From: SIG455 sp045659025
GTDB taxonomy: Bacteria; Bacillota; Clostridia; UMGS1810
Assembly: GCA_045659025.1 (NCBI GenBank)
Contig: JAZOWA010000034.1
Span: 62,001 to 126,000 of the forward strand
Direction of reading: 5' to 3'
Length of the DNA: 64,000 bases
Shown: piece after piece, positions 50,949 to 58,611 of the stretch
Numbering within the stretch: position 1 is the first letter of the stretch
Layout of the letters: each line of letters opens with the position of its first letter
Translations under genes and position numbers: made by a program
Notes under the pieces: model-generated
Told to the model about the DNA's origin: nothing
The model's input: the letters and a program-made list of their open reading frames with translations, nothing else
Database searches by the model: none

Positions 50949-50984
50949 AAAAACAACAAAAAAATTCCAAGGAGATGTTTCGTA

Positions 50985-51635
50985 ATGAAAATACTTTTTA
51001 TGGGCGATTCTGTTACTGATGCAGGCCGTGTAAGGGAGAATCCCACTTCTGTCGGTTCAGGTTATGCCATGATGGTTAAGGGCCATATTGATATGGAGTT
51101 CCCCGGCAGACACGAATTTATCAACAAGGGTATCGCAGGCAACAGAATAGTTGATATTTATGCCCGTATGAAGAGAGATATTATGAATATCGCACCCGAT
51201 ATGATGAGTATATACGTGGGCATCAATGATGCGTACTATGATTTCCAGGCATCAAATAACGGTGTATCCCCCGAGAAGTTCTATATGATCTATGATATGA
51301 TGCTCGAGGAGATTTACGAGACATACCCAGATATGAAGATTATGATTATCGAGCCTTATGTGGTAAGATGTGCAGAGACAGAAGAGTGCTATGATGAGCT
51401 TATCGTAGAGGTTAAGAAAAGAGCCGATATGGCAAAGAAGATTGCCGAGAAGTACAATCTTCCCTACATACCCTTGCAGGAAGGCTTTGACGAGCTTGCA
51501 AAGCTCACTTCTCCCTATCATGTGACCCGTGATGGTGTTCATCCTACACCTATGGGACACGAGTATATCAAGAGACAGTGGCTTAAAGGTTTCGAGATGC
51601 TCGGTTTCGAGGCATATAACAGAGAGAGTAAGTAA
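50985..51635 (+). CDS. SGNH/GDSL-family hydrolase
   Basis: 216 residues, cytoplasmic (no signal peptide). Block I is FMGDSVTDAG with the nucleophile Ser, block II includes NKGIAGNRI, block III is YVGINDAY (Asn), and block V is RDGVHPTPMGHEYI with the catalytic Asp/His. Family members are esterases or acyl-carbohydrate deacetylases; the substrate is not predictable. It is 2 bp before ruvX. Confidence 0.92.
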   Translation: MKILFMGDSVTDAGRVRENPTSVGSGYAMMVKGHIDMEFPGRHEFINKGIAGNRIVDIYARMKRDIMNIAPDMMSIYVGINDAYYDFQASNNGVSPEKFYMIYDMMLEEIYETYPDMKIMIIEPYVVRCAETEECYDELIVEVKKRADMAKKIAEKYNLPYIPLQEGFDELAKLTSPYHVTRDGVHPTPMGHEYIKRQWLKGFEMLGFEAYNRESK

Positions 51636-51637
51636 TT

Positions 51638-52051
51638 ATGCGTATAATCGGTATAGATTACGGTGATGCCCGTGTAGGTGTGGCGGTGAGTGACCCCCTC
51701 GGCATTACGGCGCAGGGTCTGGAAACCGTACCCAACAGAGTTTACGACAAAATGTTTGCCAGGGTATGTGATATAATAAGGTCCTACAATGCAGATAAGA
51801 TAGTGATAGGCCTTCCCCGTAATATGAACGGAACGGAGGGGGAGAGGAGCGCCCTGAGCCGCGAATTTGCCGCTCAGCTTGGTGAGGTTTTCCCCGATGC
51901 ACCTATTGTGCTCTGGGATGAACGACTCTCTACCGTGCAGGCCCACGGCATACTCAATGAGACCAACACCCGTGGCAAAGCCCGCAAGAACGTGGTGGAC
52001 ACGGTGGCGGCATCAATAATTCTGCAAAGTTATTTAGACAGTGTGAAATAA
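51638..52051 (+). CDS. ruvX: RuvX/YqgF RNase H-fold nuclease
   Basis: 137 residues. The RNase H-like active site shows in IGIDYGDARVGVAVSDPLG, IVIGLPRNMNGTEG, LWDERLSTVQA and DTVAASIILQ. The protein processes pre-16S rRNA 5' ends in E. coli and was first predicted as a Holliday junction resolvase. It is coupled to the DUF1292 gene. Confidence 0.96.
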   Translation: MRIIGIDYGDARVGVAVSDPLGITAQGLETVPNRVYDKMFARVCDIIRSYNADKIVIGLPRNMNGTEGERSALSREFAAQLGEVFPDAPIVLWDERLSTVQAHGILNETNTRGKARKNVVDTVAASIILQSYLDSVK

Positions 52052-52071
52052 TGTGTAAAGGAGATCATATA

Positions 52072-52362
52072 ATGAGTAATGAATTTGAAAGCAATGTATT
52101 GACATTTCAGGATGAGGACGGCAACGATGTGGAGCTCGAGATAATCGATGCATTCGAGATCAGCGAGACACAGTACGTAGCCCTTGTTCCTGTTGAAGAA
52201 CCTGCAGAGGATCAGGAGGAAGAGGTTTTCATCATGCGTATAGAAGAGGATGAAAACGGTGAGGACATACTCATTCAGGTAACAGACGATGAAGAGCTCG
52301 AGACCGCCTTTGAGACTTTCAAAGAGAGAATGGCAGACGAGTTTGACATAATTGACGAATAA
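52072..52362 (+). CDS. DUF1292 family acidic protein
   Basis: 96 acidic residues (SNVLTFQDEDGNDVELEIIDAFE, YVALVPVEE, IMRIEEDENGEDILIQVTDDEE). A YrzB-type protein almost always next to ruvX in Firmicutes; function unknown. I start at ATG 52072 after AAAGGAGATCATATA. Confidence 0.93.
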   Translation: MSNEFESNVLTFQDEDGNDVELEIIDAFEISETQYVALVPVEEPAEDQEEEVFIMRIEEDENGEDILIQVTDDEELETAFETFKERMADEFDIIDE

Positions 52363-52386
52363 AGGCAGAATTACCATTAAATCAAC

Positions 52387-52409
52387 ATACCCAACGGAAT
52401 TGGTATGTG
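52387..52409 (+). repeat. inverted repeat upstream of the 6S RNA
   Basis: CATACC/GGTATG arms (extended by A and T) lie just before a TAAAAT hexamer at 52411-52416. It is not followed by a U-tract, so it may be an operator-like element in the 6S promoter, or a weak terminator for the DUF1292 transcript. Confidence 0.4.
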
Positions 52410-52425
52410 ATAAAATAACTATGTG

Positions 52426-52622
52426 AATGTCCCTGCTGTGTGCGTGATAGTGAGTAAGAATATTTCAACTAACAACTTTTATAAGGAATTCCTGACTCGT
52501 GTCTGTGGCTGTAAACCATGACGGGCTATGCCTGTAACAAGGGAACGTAAAGCAGACAGGCGGAAATCCACCTGTAATCACAGGTTAGAAATAACGCTCA
52601 TACACGGCATGGTGGGGGTATA
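52426..52622 (+). ncRNA. ssrS: probable 6S RNA
   Basis: A 275-bp gap without any coding frame. Its ends can pair: GCTGTGTG near 52434 with TACACGGC near 52602, extended by AATGT-CCC with GGGG-TATATT. This gives a long closed rod of about 195 nt. Inner hairpins include GCCTGT/ACAGGC and ACCTGT-AATC-ACAGGT. In Bacillus subtilis the 6S-1 gene bsrA lies directly upstream of yrvM, and yrvM is tcdA, the next gene here. Length, rod shape and synteny fit 6S RNA, which binds the sigma-A holoenzyme. The termini are estimates and no covariance search was run. Confidence 0.65.
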
Positions 52623-52637
52623 TTATTTGGAGACGAT

Positions 52638-53354
52638 ATGGGAGACAGAGCATTTTTCAGGACATCCCTTGTAATCGGAGAAGACAGTATCACCACACTT
52701 TCGGGTAAGAAGGTGTGGGTTTTCGGCTGTGGCGGAGTAGGCGGATACGTGGCAGAGGCCCTTGCGAGAGCTGGGGTAGGCCATATTTGTGCCGTTGATA
52801 TGGACGTGGTGGATATCACCAATATCAACCGCCAATGTATAGCCCTTCACTCTACTGTGGGCAGGGCAAAGACCGAGGTACTCAAAGAAAGATGCTTGGA
52901 CATCAACCCTCACCTCGACTTTGTGGGTATATCCCGGAAATTCTCTGCCGATACGGAGGCGGAATTTGATTTTTCCGATGCAGATTACATAGTGGATGCA
53001 ATCGATATGGTTTCTTCCAAGATACGCCTTATTGAACTTGCTAAGGAAAGGGACATCCCCATAATCTCTTCCATGGGTACGGGCAATAAGACCGACCCCA
53101 CTCGCCTTGAAGTGTCGGATATTTACTCCACCGGGGGCGACCCCTTGGCGAGAGTAATGCGCCGTGAACTCAAAAAGAGGGGCATCACCTCTCTTAAGAC
53201 CGTCTACTCACCCCAAAAGAGTGTGGAGCAGACGTACACAGAAGAAGGCGCCACCCGCCCCGTCACCGCATCAGTGCCCTGGGTACCGCCCGTGGCAGGA
53301 TTCATAATTGCGGGTGAGGTTGTGATGGACCTCTGTAATCTTGAGCATGAATAA
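52638..53354 (+). CDS. tcdA: tRNA threonylcarbamoyladenosine dehydratase TcdA
   Basis: An E1-like ATP-dependent enzyme that cyclises t6A37 in tRNA to ct6A. 238 residues. GCGGVGGYVAEALARAGVGHICAVDMDVVDITNINRQ is the adenylation site. SMGTGNKTDPTRLEVSDI and SVPWVPPVAGFIIAGEVV are typical. TTTGGAGACGAT precedes the ATG. Confidence 0.96.
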   Translation: MGDRAFFRTSLVIGEDSITTLSGKKVWVFGCGGVGGYVAEALARAGVGHICAVDMDVVDITNINRQCIALHSTVGRAKTEVLKERCLDINPHLDFVGISRKFSADTEAEFDFSDADYIVDAIDMVSSKIRLIELAKERDIPIISSMGTGNKTDPTRLEVSDIYSTGGDPLARVMRRELKKRGITSLKTVYSPQKSVEQTYTEEGATRPVTASVPWVPPVAGFIIAGEVVMDLCNLEHE

Positions 53355-53404
53355 ATTTTTCTCCCTCTTCGGATATTAATAAAAAATATCCACGGAGTGA
53401 GAAT

Positions 53405-53770
53405 ATGAAAGATAAAAGCAAAATATTAAAATACGCCATAGTGGGAAGCGTGGTAGGGGTCTTGAACGGGCTTTTCGGCTCGGGAGGAGGCACGGTTGCC
53501 GTTCCCTTTATGGAGAAACTTTTAGGTGTAGAGGCTCACAAGGCCCACGCCACTGCCATAGCCATAATACTGCCTCTCACCCTGATAAGTGCAGGGCTTT
53601 ATATCTATAAAGGATTCTTCGACTTCACCCTGTCGTGGCAGACCTCTTTGGGCGGTGTGGCAGGAGGCCTTATCGGAGCATATCTTTTGAAGAGGATTCC
53701 ATCCCGATGGCTTAAAAAGATATTTGGTATATTTATAATGATATCCGCAGTAAGGATGGTGATGAAATGA
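53405..53770 (+). CDS. TauE/SafE half protein (first half)
   Basis: 121 residues with three to four membrane helices. The first TauE/SafE repeat is clear: VGVLNGLFGSGGGTVAVPFMEKLLGVEAHKAHATAIAIILP. It ends LKKIFGIFIMISAVRMVMK. Full-length exporters of this family are about 240-260 residues in one chain; here the second repeat is a separate gene whose ATG overlaps this stop (ATGA). It is probably one of two subunits of an anion (for example sulfite or organosulfonate) exporter. Confidence 0.88.
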   Translation: MKDKSKILKYAIVGSVVGVLNGLFGSGGGTVAVPFMEKLLGVEAHKAHATAIAIILPLTLISAGLYIYKGFFDFTLSWQTSLGGVAGGLIGAYLLKRIPSRWLKKIFGIFIMISAVRMVMK

Positions 53771-54120
53771 TTATCACCATTCTTGCAGGATTTTTCTCAG
53801 GTATAATAAGCGGTATGGGAGTAGGCGGAGGAGCAATCCTGATTCCCGTGCTGACCGCTTTTATGGGTATAGAGCAGAAGGTGGCGCAATGCGTGAACCT
53901 TGTGTATTTCATACCCACCGCCGTCACCGCATTGATAATCCATATCAGGAATAAATCCGTAGATTTAAAGACCGCCCTTTTCGTTACGGGGTTCGGTGTT
54001 GTAGGAGCTGTGATCGGGTCATTTCTGGCTATATGGATATCGGGCGGATTATTAAGAAAACTATTTGCAATATTTCTGTTTGCAATAGGTATAAATCAGT
54101 TTTTTGATAAGAGGGGATAA
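53767..54120 (+). CDS. TauE/SafE half protein (second half)
   Basis: 117 residues. It repeats the family motif, FFSGIISGMGVGGGAILIPVLTAFMGIEQKVAQCVNLVYFIP, followed by two more helices and LLRKLFAIFLFAIGINQFF. Overlap with the first half by 4 bp implies coupled, equimolar translation. The split is at the natural boundary between the two inverted repeats, so it looks functional rather than a frameshift. Confidence 0.88.
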   Translation: MIITILAGFFSGIISGMGVGGGAILIPVLTAFMGIEQKVAQCVNLVYFIPTAVTALIIHIRNKSVDLKTALFVTGFGVVGAVIGSFLAIWISGGLLRKLFAIFLFAIGINQFFDKRG

Positions 54121-54122
54121 CT

Positions 54123-55508
54123 TTGACAGAAAATTTATTGACCTATAAGATGTTCACCGAGTTTGTCAAAGGCAGAAAAATCGCCATAGCAGGTGTAGGG
54201 GTAAGCAATCTGCCCCTTATAGAATTCTTCACCCGCCTGGGTGGTGAAGTTGTCTGCTGTGATAGAAAGACCGCCGACAAATTCGATAAGAAAACCCTTA
54301 AATTATTGAATACGCATTGCAAGGAACTTCACCTTGGCGAAGATTACCTTGACCACTTTGACGGATGCGATATGATATTGCGTTCTCCCGGTATCCGTTA
54401 TGACAGACCCGAGTTTGTACGTGCGGTTGAGTCTGGCGCAGTGCTCACGGGTGAGATAGAGCTTTTTGTAGCCCTCTGCCCCTGCAAGACGATAGGTATA
54501 ACGGGTAGTGACGGTAAGACCACCACTACCACATTGATATATGAGATGCTCAAGGCCTCTGGCAGAAAGTGTTTCATAGGCGGTAATATCGGTGCACCTT
54601 TGCTCAATCGTATAGAGGATATCGGCGCCGATGATGTGGCGGTGATAGAGCTCAGTTCCTTCCAACTCCACAATATGCGGGTAAGTCCCGACGTGGCGGT
54701 TATCACCAATATTGCGCCAAACCATCTTGATTATCACACCGATTATCAGGAGTATCAGGATGCCAAGAAGAATATTTACACTAATGGTAATACAAAGCTC
54801 GTAGTCAACTATGATAACGACATCACCCGTGAAATCGGACTTGCCCATACAGATTGTGAGACCGTCTTTTTCAGCAAGACGGAGGCCACCGATGGGGGTG
54901 TACGCATATACAAAGATTGCATCTGCAAAGGTGATGAACCTTTGATAAGAGTATCAGATATTAAGATCCCGGGCATTCATAATGTAGAGAACTATATGGC
55001 GGCAATCGGTGCTGTAGGCGATATGGTATCCAGAGAGCACATAAAGGAAGTGGCGGTAAACTTCGGCGGTGTTGCTCACAGAATGGAGCTTGTAAGGGAA
55101 AAGGACGGAGTGAAGTATTATAACGACTCCATCGCCAGCAGTCCCACAAGGACCTCGGCAGGCCTCCGTGCCTTTGATGATAAGATTATACTTATTGCAG
55201 GCGGATACGATAAGCACATACCCTATACGGATTTTGGCGATGTGGTGGCAGATTGTGTGAAGCATCTCATCCTTATAGGTGACACTGCCAAGGCAATCGG
55301 TGACAGCACTTCAAAAGCCCTTGACAGAAGGGGAGAGACAATGCCGATTGAGTATTGCACCACCTTTGAAGAGGCGGTTAACAAAGCTCATCTTGCTGCA
55401 AAGACGGGGGACAGAGTAGTTCTTTCTCCTGCCAGTGCCAGCTTTGATATGTTCAAAAACTTTGAGGAACGAGGCAATATATTCAAAGACCTTGTTAACA
55501 AGTTATAA
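54123..55508 (+). CDS. murD: UDP-N-acetylmuramoylalanine-D-glutamate ligase
   Basis: Adds D-Glu to UDP-MurNAc-L-Ala in the cytoplasm. 461 residues. The N-terminal Rossmann-like domain (IAIAGVGVSNLPLIEF) precedes the ATP P-loop GITGSDGKTTTT, the Mur ligase motif ELSSFQLHNM and NIAPNHLDYH. NDSIASSPTRTSAGLRAF and LILIGDTAKAIG follow. The start is TTG 54123, 6 nt after GAGGGG. It is isolated from other mur genes. Confidence 0.95.
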   Translation: MTENLLTYKMFTEFVKGRKIAIAGVGVSNLPLIEFFTRLGGEVVCCDRKTADKFDKKTLKLLNTHCKELHLGEDYLDHFDGCDMILRSPGIRYDRPEFVRAVESGAVLTGEIELFVALCPCKTIGITGSDGKTTTTTLIYEMLKASGRKCFIGGNIGAPLLNRIEDIGADDVAVIELSSFQLHNMRVSPDVAVITNIAPNHLDYHTDYQEYQDAKKNIYTNGNTKLVVNYDNDITREIGLAHTDCETVFFSKTEATDGGVRIYKDCICKGDEPLIRVSDIKIPGIHNVENYMAAIGAVGDMVSREHIKEVAVNFGGVAHRMELVREKDGVKYYNDSIASSPTRTSAGLRAFDDKIILIAGGYDKHIPYTDFGDVVADCVKHLILIGDTAKAIGDSTSKALDRRGETMPIEYCTTFEEAVNKAHLAAKTGDRVVLSPASASFDMFKNFEERGNIFKDLVNKL

Positions 55509-55527
55509 ATACAGCGAAAGGAGGAAT

Positions 55528-55544
55528 AACACGGCAATCGTGTT
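55528..55544 (+). promoter_or_regulatory. hairpin between SD and ATG of the first M42 gene
   Basis: AACACG (55528-55533) and CGTGTT (55539-55544) form a perfect 6-bp stem with loop GCAAT. The SD AAGGAGG ends at 55524 and the ATG is at 55545. Folding the stem would reduce a 20-nt gap to about 3 nt plus the helix base. Confidence 0.6.
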
Positions 55545-56597
55545 ATGAAGAAGAGAATGGGAATTTCTGAGAACATAGAACTTTTATCCAATCTCCACGG
55601 AGCATCAGGCGATGAGTACCCCGCGTCAGTCGAGGTAAAGAAACTCTTTGAGCCCTTATGCGATGAGTGTATGATTGATAAAATGTATAATGTAATCGGT
55701 ATCAAAAGGAGCAAAAACCCTCAGGGCAAACTGATGATAGATGCCCATATTGATGAGTTGGGCCTTATGGTTTCCGATATTGATGAGAGAGGATTTATAT
55801 TCTTTGAGACGTTAGGCGGTTTTGATGCAAGAACGCTTCTCGCTCAGGAAGTAGTAATCCATGGCAGGAGGGATATTCCCGGCATAATAGGTATTATGCC
55901 TGTCCATATCATTTCCGAAGAGGAAAAGGGCAAGACAATCCCCCGTGACAAGATGTATATCGATACAGGTTATAGTGCAGAGGAAGTCAAGAAGATTGTA
56001 AGATTGAGTGATACTATTACAATGAAGGGCAAGACCCTCCGTCTTCTCAATGGCAGAATAAGCACCAAAGCCCAGGACGACAGGACAAGCGTTGCGGTTA
56101 TCATATCTGTACTTGAGCAACTTCAGGGTGTAGAGCTTCCCTTTGATTTGTATGTTGTGGCAAGTACTCAGGAGGAGGAAGGTCACGGCGGTGCAATCGT
56201 TGCTACATACGATATAGACCCCGACCTTGCTATCGCTATAGACGTATGCCACGGCAAATCCCCCGACGCATCCGATGGTGTATTCCCTATGGGTTCAGGC
56301 ACAGTAATTGCCAAAGGCCCCAATATCCACCCCGGTATGCTCAAGGCGGTTACCGACGCCCTTGATAAAGCAGAGATCGGATATTCATTGAATATCCATA
56401 ATATAAGAACGGGTACTAACGCGGCAATCACCCAGATTTCCCGTTGCGGTATTCCCAGCGTGTTGTTTGCTCTGCCCCTCCGATATATGCACACCTGCAT
56501 TGAGACAGTGGATGTGGCAGATGCTCAGGCGACTGCAGATGGTATAACAGCATTTTTGAAATCTATAGATAAGGTGGGTGACATATTATGTTATTGA
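55545..56597 (+). CDS. M42-family metalloaminopeptidase (first of three)
   Basis: 350 residues, cytoplasmic. The co-catalytic metal ligands and catalytic residues are in DAHIDELGLMV, KAQDDRTSVAV, STQEEEGHGGAI, IAIDVCHGK and LRYMHTCIE. M42 enzymes form dodecameric tetrahedral (TET) particles that trim peptides from the N-terminus. It opens with MKKRMGISENIELLSNLHGASGDE. The initiation region has an unusual hairpin. It overlaps the next gene by 10 bp. Confidence 0.92.
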   Translation: MKKRMGISENIELLSNLHGASGDEYPASVEVKKLFEPLCDECMIDKMYNVIGIKRSKNPQGKLMIDAHIDELGLMVSDIDERGFIFFETLGGFDARTLLAQEVVIHGRRDIPGIIGIMPVHIISEEEKGKTIPRDKMYIDTGYSAEEVKKIVRLSDTITMKGKTLRLLNGRISTKAQDDRTSVAVIISVLEQLQGVELPFDLYVVASTQEEEGHGGAIVATYDIDPDLAIAIDVCHGKSPDASDGVFPMGSGTVIAKGPNIHPGMLKAVTDALDKAEIGYSLNIHNIRTGTNAAITQISRCGIPSVLFALPLRYMHTCIETVDVADAQATADGITAFLKSIDKVGDILCY

Positions 56598-57616
56598 GAA
56601 ATCTCACCGAGCTCAACGGCGTATCAGGTAACGAAGAAAAGGTAAGGGAGTACATACGTGAGCAGATTACTCCCTATGCAGACGAGATTACTGTAGACAC
56701 CTTGGGCAATATCATTGCCTTCAAGAAGGGTACGGGCAAGAGCGATCTTCGTATCGGCTTTTGCGCACATATGGACGAGGTAGGCGGTATCGTATCCAAG
56801 ATAACTGATGACGGCTTCATCAAGTTCAAGCCCGTCGGCGGTATAGACGATCGAATCCTCCTTTCCAAGCGTGTCACAATAGGTGACAATAAAATCCCCG
56901 GTGTTATCGGTATCAAGGCGATACACCTTCAGGAAAACGACGAGCGCAAGAAGGTAGTAAAGCAGAAGAATATGTATATCGATATCGGTGCCAAGGATAA
57001 GGAAGATGCCGAGGCGGTAGTTGCCCTTGGTGATTATATCGCCTTTGACTCCGAGTATGTGGAGATGGGTGACGGCAAGATCAAGGCAAAGGCCATTGAC
57101 GATAGAGCAGGTTGCGCAATGCTCATAGAGGCAATGAAGCAATCTTACGAGAATGATATGTATTTCTGCTTCTCCACCCGTGAGGAAATCGGTATCCGTG
57201 GCGCAGGGGTGATTGCATACAGATTGGAACTTGATGTTGCGTTCATAGTAGAAGCCACCATTGAGGCTCATCTTCCCGATGTCAAGGAATACAACTGCCC
57301 CACATTTATGGGCAAAGGCCCTGCGATTTTCCATATTGATAAGGGCTCAATCTCAAATACCAAGCTTATAAAATACATCTGTGACACAGCAGAGGAGAAC
57401 GGTATTCCTTATCAGCACAGACAGTCAGGTGCAGGCGGTAATGACGGCAGAGCATTCGTGGCAAACGGCGGTTCTTGTGCTACGGCGGTGGTTGGTGTGC
57501 CTTGCAGATACATCCATTCACCTGTAAGTATGATAGATAAAGCAGACTACAAGGCTACTACAGAGCTTGTTAAACTCATTGCAGAAAACTCATATAAACT
57601 GGGAGGTATTTTATAA
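56588..57616 (+). CDS. M42-family metalloaminopeptidase (second of three)
   Basis: 342 residues. Active-site segments are CAHMDEVGGIV, KAIDDRAGCAML, STREEIGIRGAGV, IVEATIEAH and CRYIHSPVS. The metal ligand after the Glu pair sits in VEAT rather than the VDVT seen in the third paralogue, a variant found in some family members. GGTGGGTGACATATT precedes the ATG. It overlaps the third gene by one base. Confidence 0.93.
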   Translation: MLLRNLTELNGVSGNEEKVREYIREQITPYADEITVDTLGNIIAFKKGTGKSDLRIGFCAHMDEVGGIVSKITDDGFIKFKPVGGIDDRILLSKRVTIGDNKIPGVIGIKAIHLQENDERKKVVKQKNMYIDIGAKDKEDAEAVVALGDYIAFDSEYVEMGDGKIKAKAIDDRAGCAMLIEAMKQSYENDMYFCFSTREEIGIRGAGVIAYRLELDVAFIVEATIEAHLPDVKEYNCPTFMGKGPAIFHIDKGSISNTKLIKYICDTAEENGIPYQHRQSGAGGNDGRAFVANGGSCATAVVGVPCRYIHSPVSMIDKADYKATTELVKLIAENSYKLGGIL

Positions 57617-58611
57617 TGGAATTGCTTAGAAAACTCACACAGAATTTCGGTCCTTCGGGATGTGAGACTAACCTTCACGATATTATAAAGGAAGAAGTTT
57701 CAAAATATGTAGACGAGGTATACTCAGACGCCATCGGCAATCTTATTGCCCACAAGAAGGGCAATGGCAAGAAGGTTATGGTATGTGCCCATGCAGATGA
57801 AATCGGCATTATGGTAAGAAGTATTGACGATAAGGGCTACATACACTTTACCAATGTAGGTGGACTTGGCACCTTCACCTGCCTTTATCAGAGGGTGAAA
57901 TTCGTGGGCGGCACAGTAGGTGTGGTATCCTATGAGCCCAAGGACGGCGGAGTAAAGAATGTTAAACTTGATGATTTGTTCGTGGATATCGGTGCAAACA
58001 GCAAGGAAGAAGCAGAGAAGATGGTTTCCGTAGGTGATACCGCAATGTTTTTGGGTGACCTTGAAGAAACCGGTGCCAACGTAATCTCCAAGGCGATGGA
58101 TGACAGAGCAGGCATCTATGTTATGATAGAGGCTCTTAAGATGATTAAGGATTGCCCCAATGACCTCTATTATGTATTCACCTCTCAGGAAGAGGTTGGA
58201 TTGAGAGGTGCCAAGGGTGCAGCCTTTGATATCGCCCCCGAATACGCCCTTGCCATTGATGTTACCGACACAGGCGACACTCCCGGATGCTCACGTATGG
58301 CGGTAAAGCTTGGTGACGGTGCTTGTATCAAGGTGCTTGACAGTTCAATCATCTGCAGTAAGGCCATTCGTGACCTCCTTACCGATCTTGCAGAGAAAAA
58401 GGATATTAAAGTACAGTACGAAGTTCTCAAGGCGGGCGGTACTGATGCAGGTGCTATCTTCACCACCAAGAGCGGTGTCCTCACAGGCGGTGTATCAATC
58501 CCCACCAGATATATCCACACCCCCAGTGAGATGGTAAATAAATTTGACCTTAAAGAATGTGTTCGTCTGGTTGCGGCCTTCTCCGAGCACGATATGGAAG
58601 ATGTGAAATGA
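57616..58611 (+). CDS. M42-family metalloaminopeptidase (third of three)
   Basis: 331 residues. Active-site segments are CAHADEIGIMV, KAMDDRAGIYV, TSQEEVGLRGAKG, LAIDVTDTGD and TRYIHTPSEM. The three paralogues differ clearly in sequence, so they are old duplicates and may build mixed TET particles or have distinct specificities (inference). Its stop overlaps the start of the YnbB-like gene (ATGA). Confidence 0.94.
   Translation: MELLRKLTQNFGPSGCETNLHDIIKEEVSKYVDEVYSDAIGNLIAHKKGNGKKVMVCAHADEIGIMVRSIDDKGYIHFTNVGGLGTFTCLYQRVKFVGGTVGVVSYEPKDGGVKNVKLDDLFVDIGANSKEEAEKMVSVGDTAMFLGDLEETGANVISKAMDDRAGIYVMIEALKMIKDCPNDLYYVFTSQEEVGLRGAKGAAFDIAPEYALAIDVTDTGDTPGCSRMAVKLGDGACIKVLDSSIICSKAIRDLLTDLAEKKDIKVQYEVLKAGGTDAGAIFTTKSGVLTGGVSIPTRYIHTPSEMVNKFDLKECVRLVAAFSEHDMEDVK

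Noticed and set aside
50877..50970. N-terminal extension of nth
   Set aside because: It would run through the TATAAT and -35 of the nth promoter; the ATG at 50874 has an SD and matches homologues.
52363..52637. Cobalamin or other metabolite riboswitch before tcdA
   Set aside because: No B12 box or other known aptamer core is visible. Rod-like pairing and synteny with B. subtilis bsrA favour 6S RNA.
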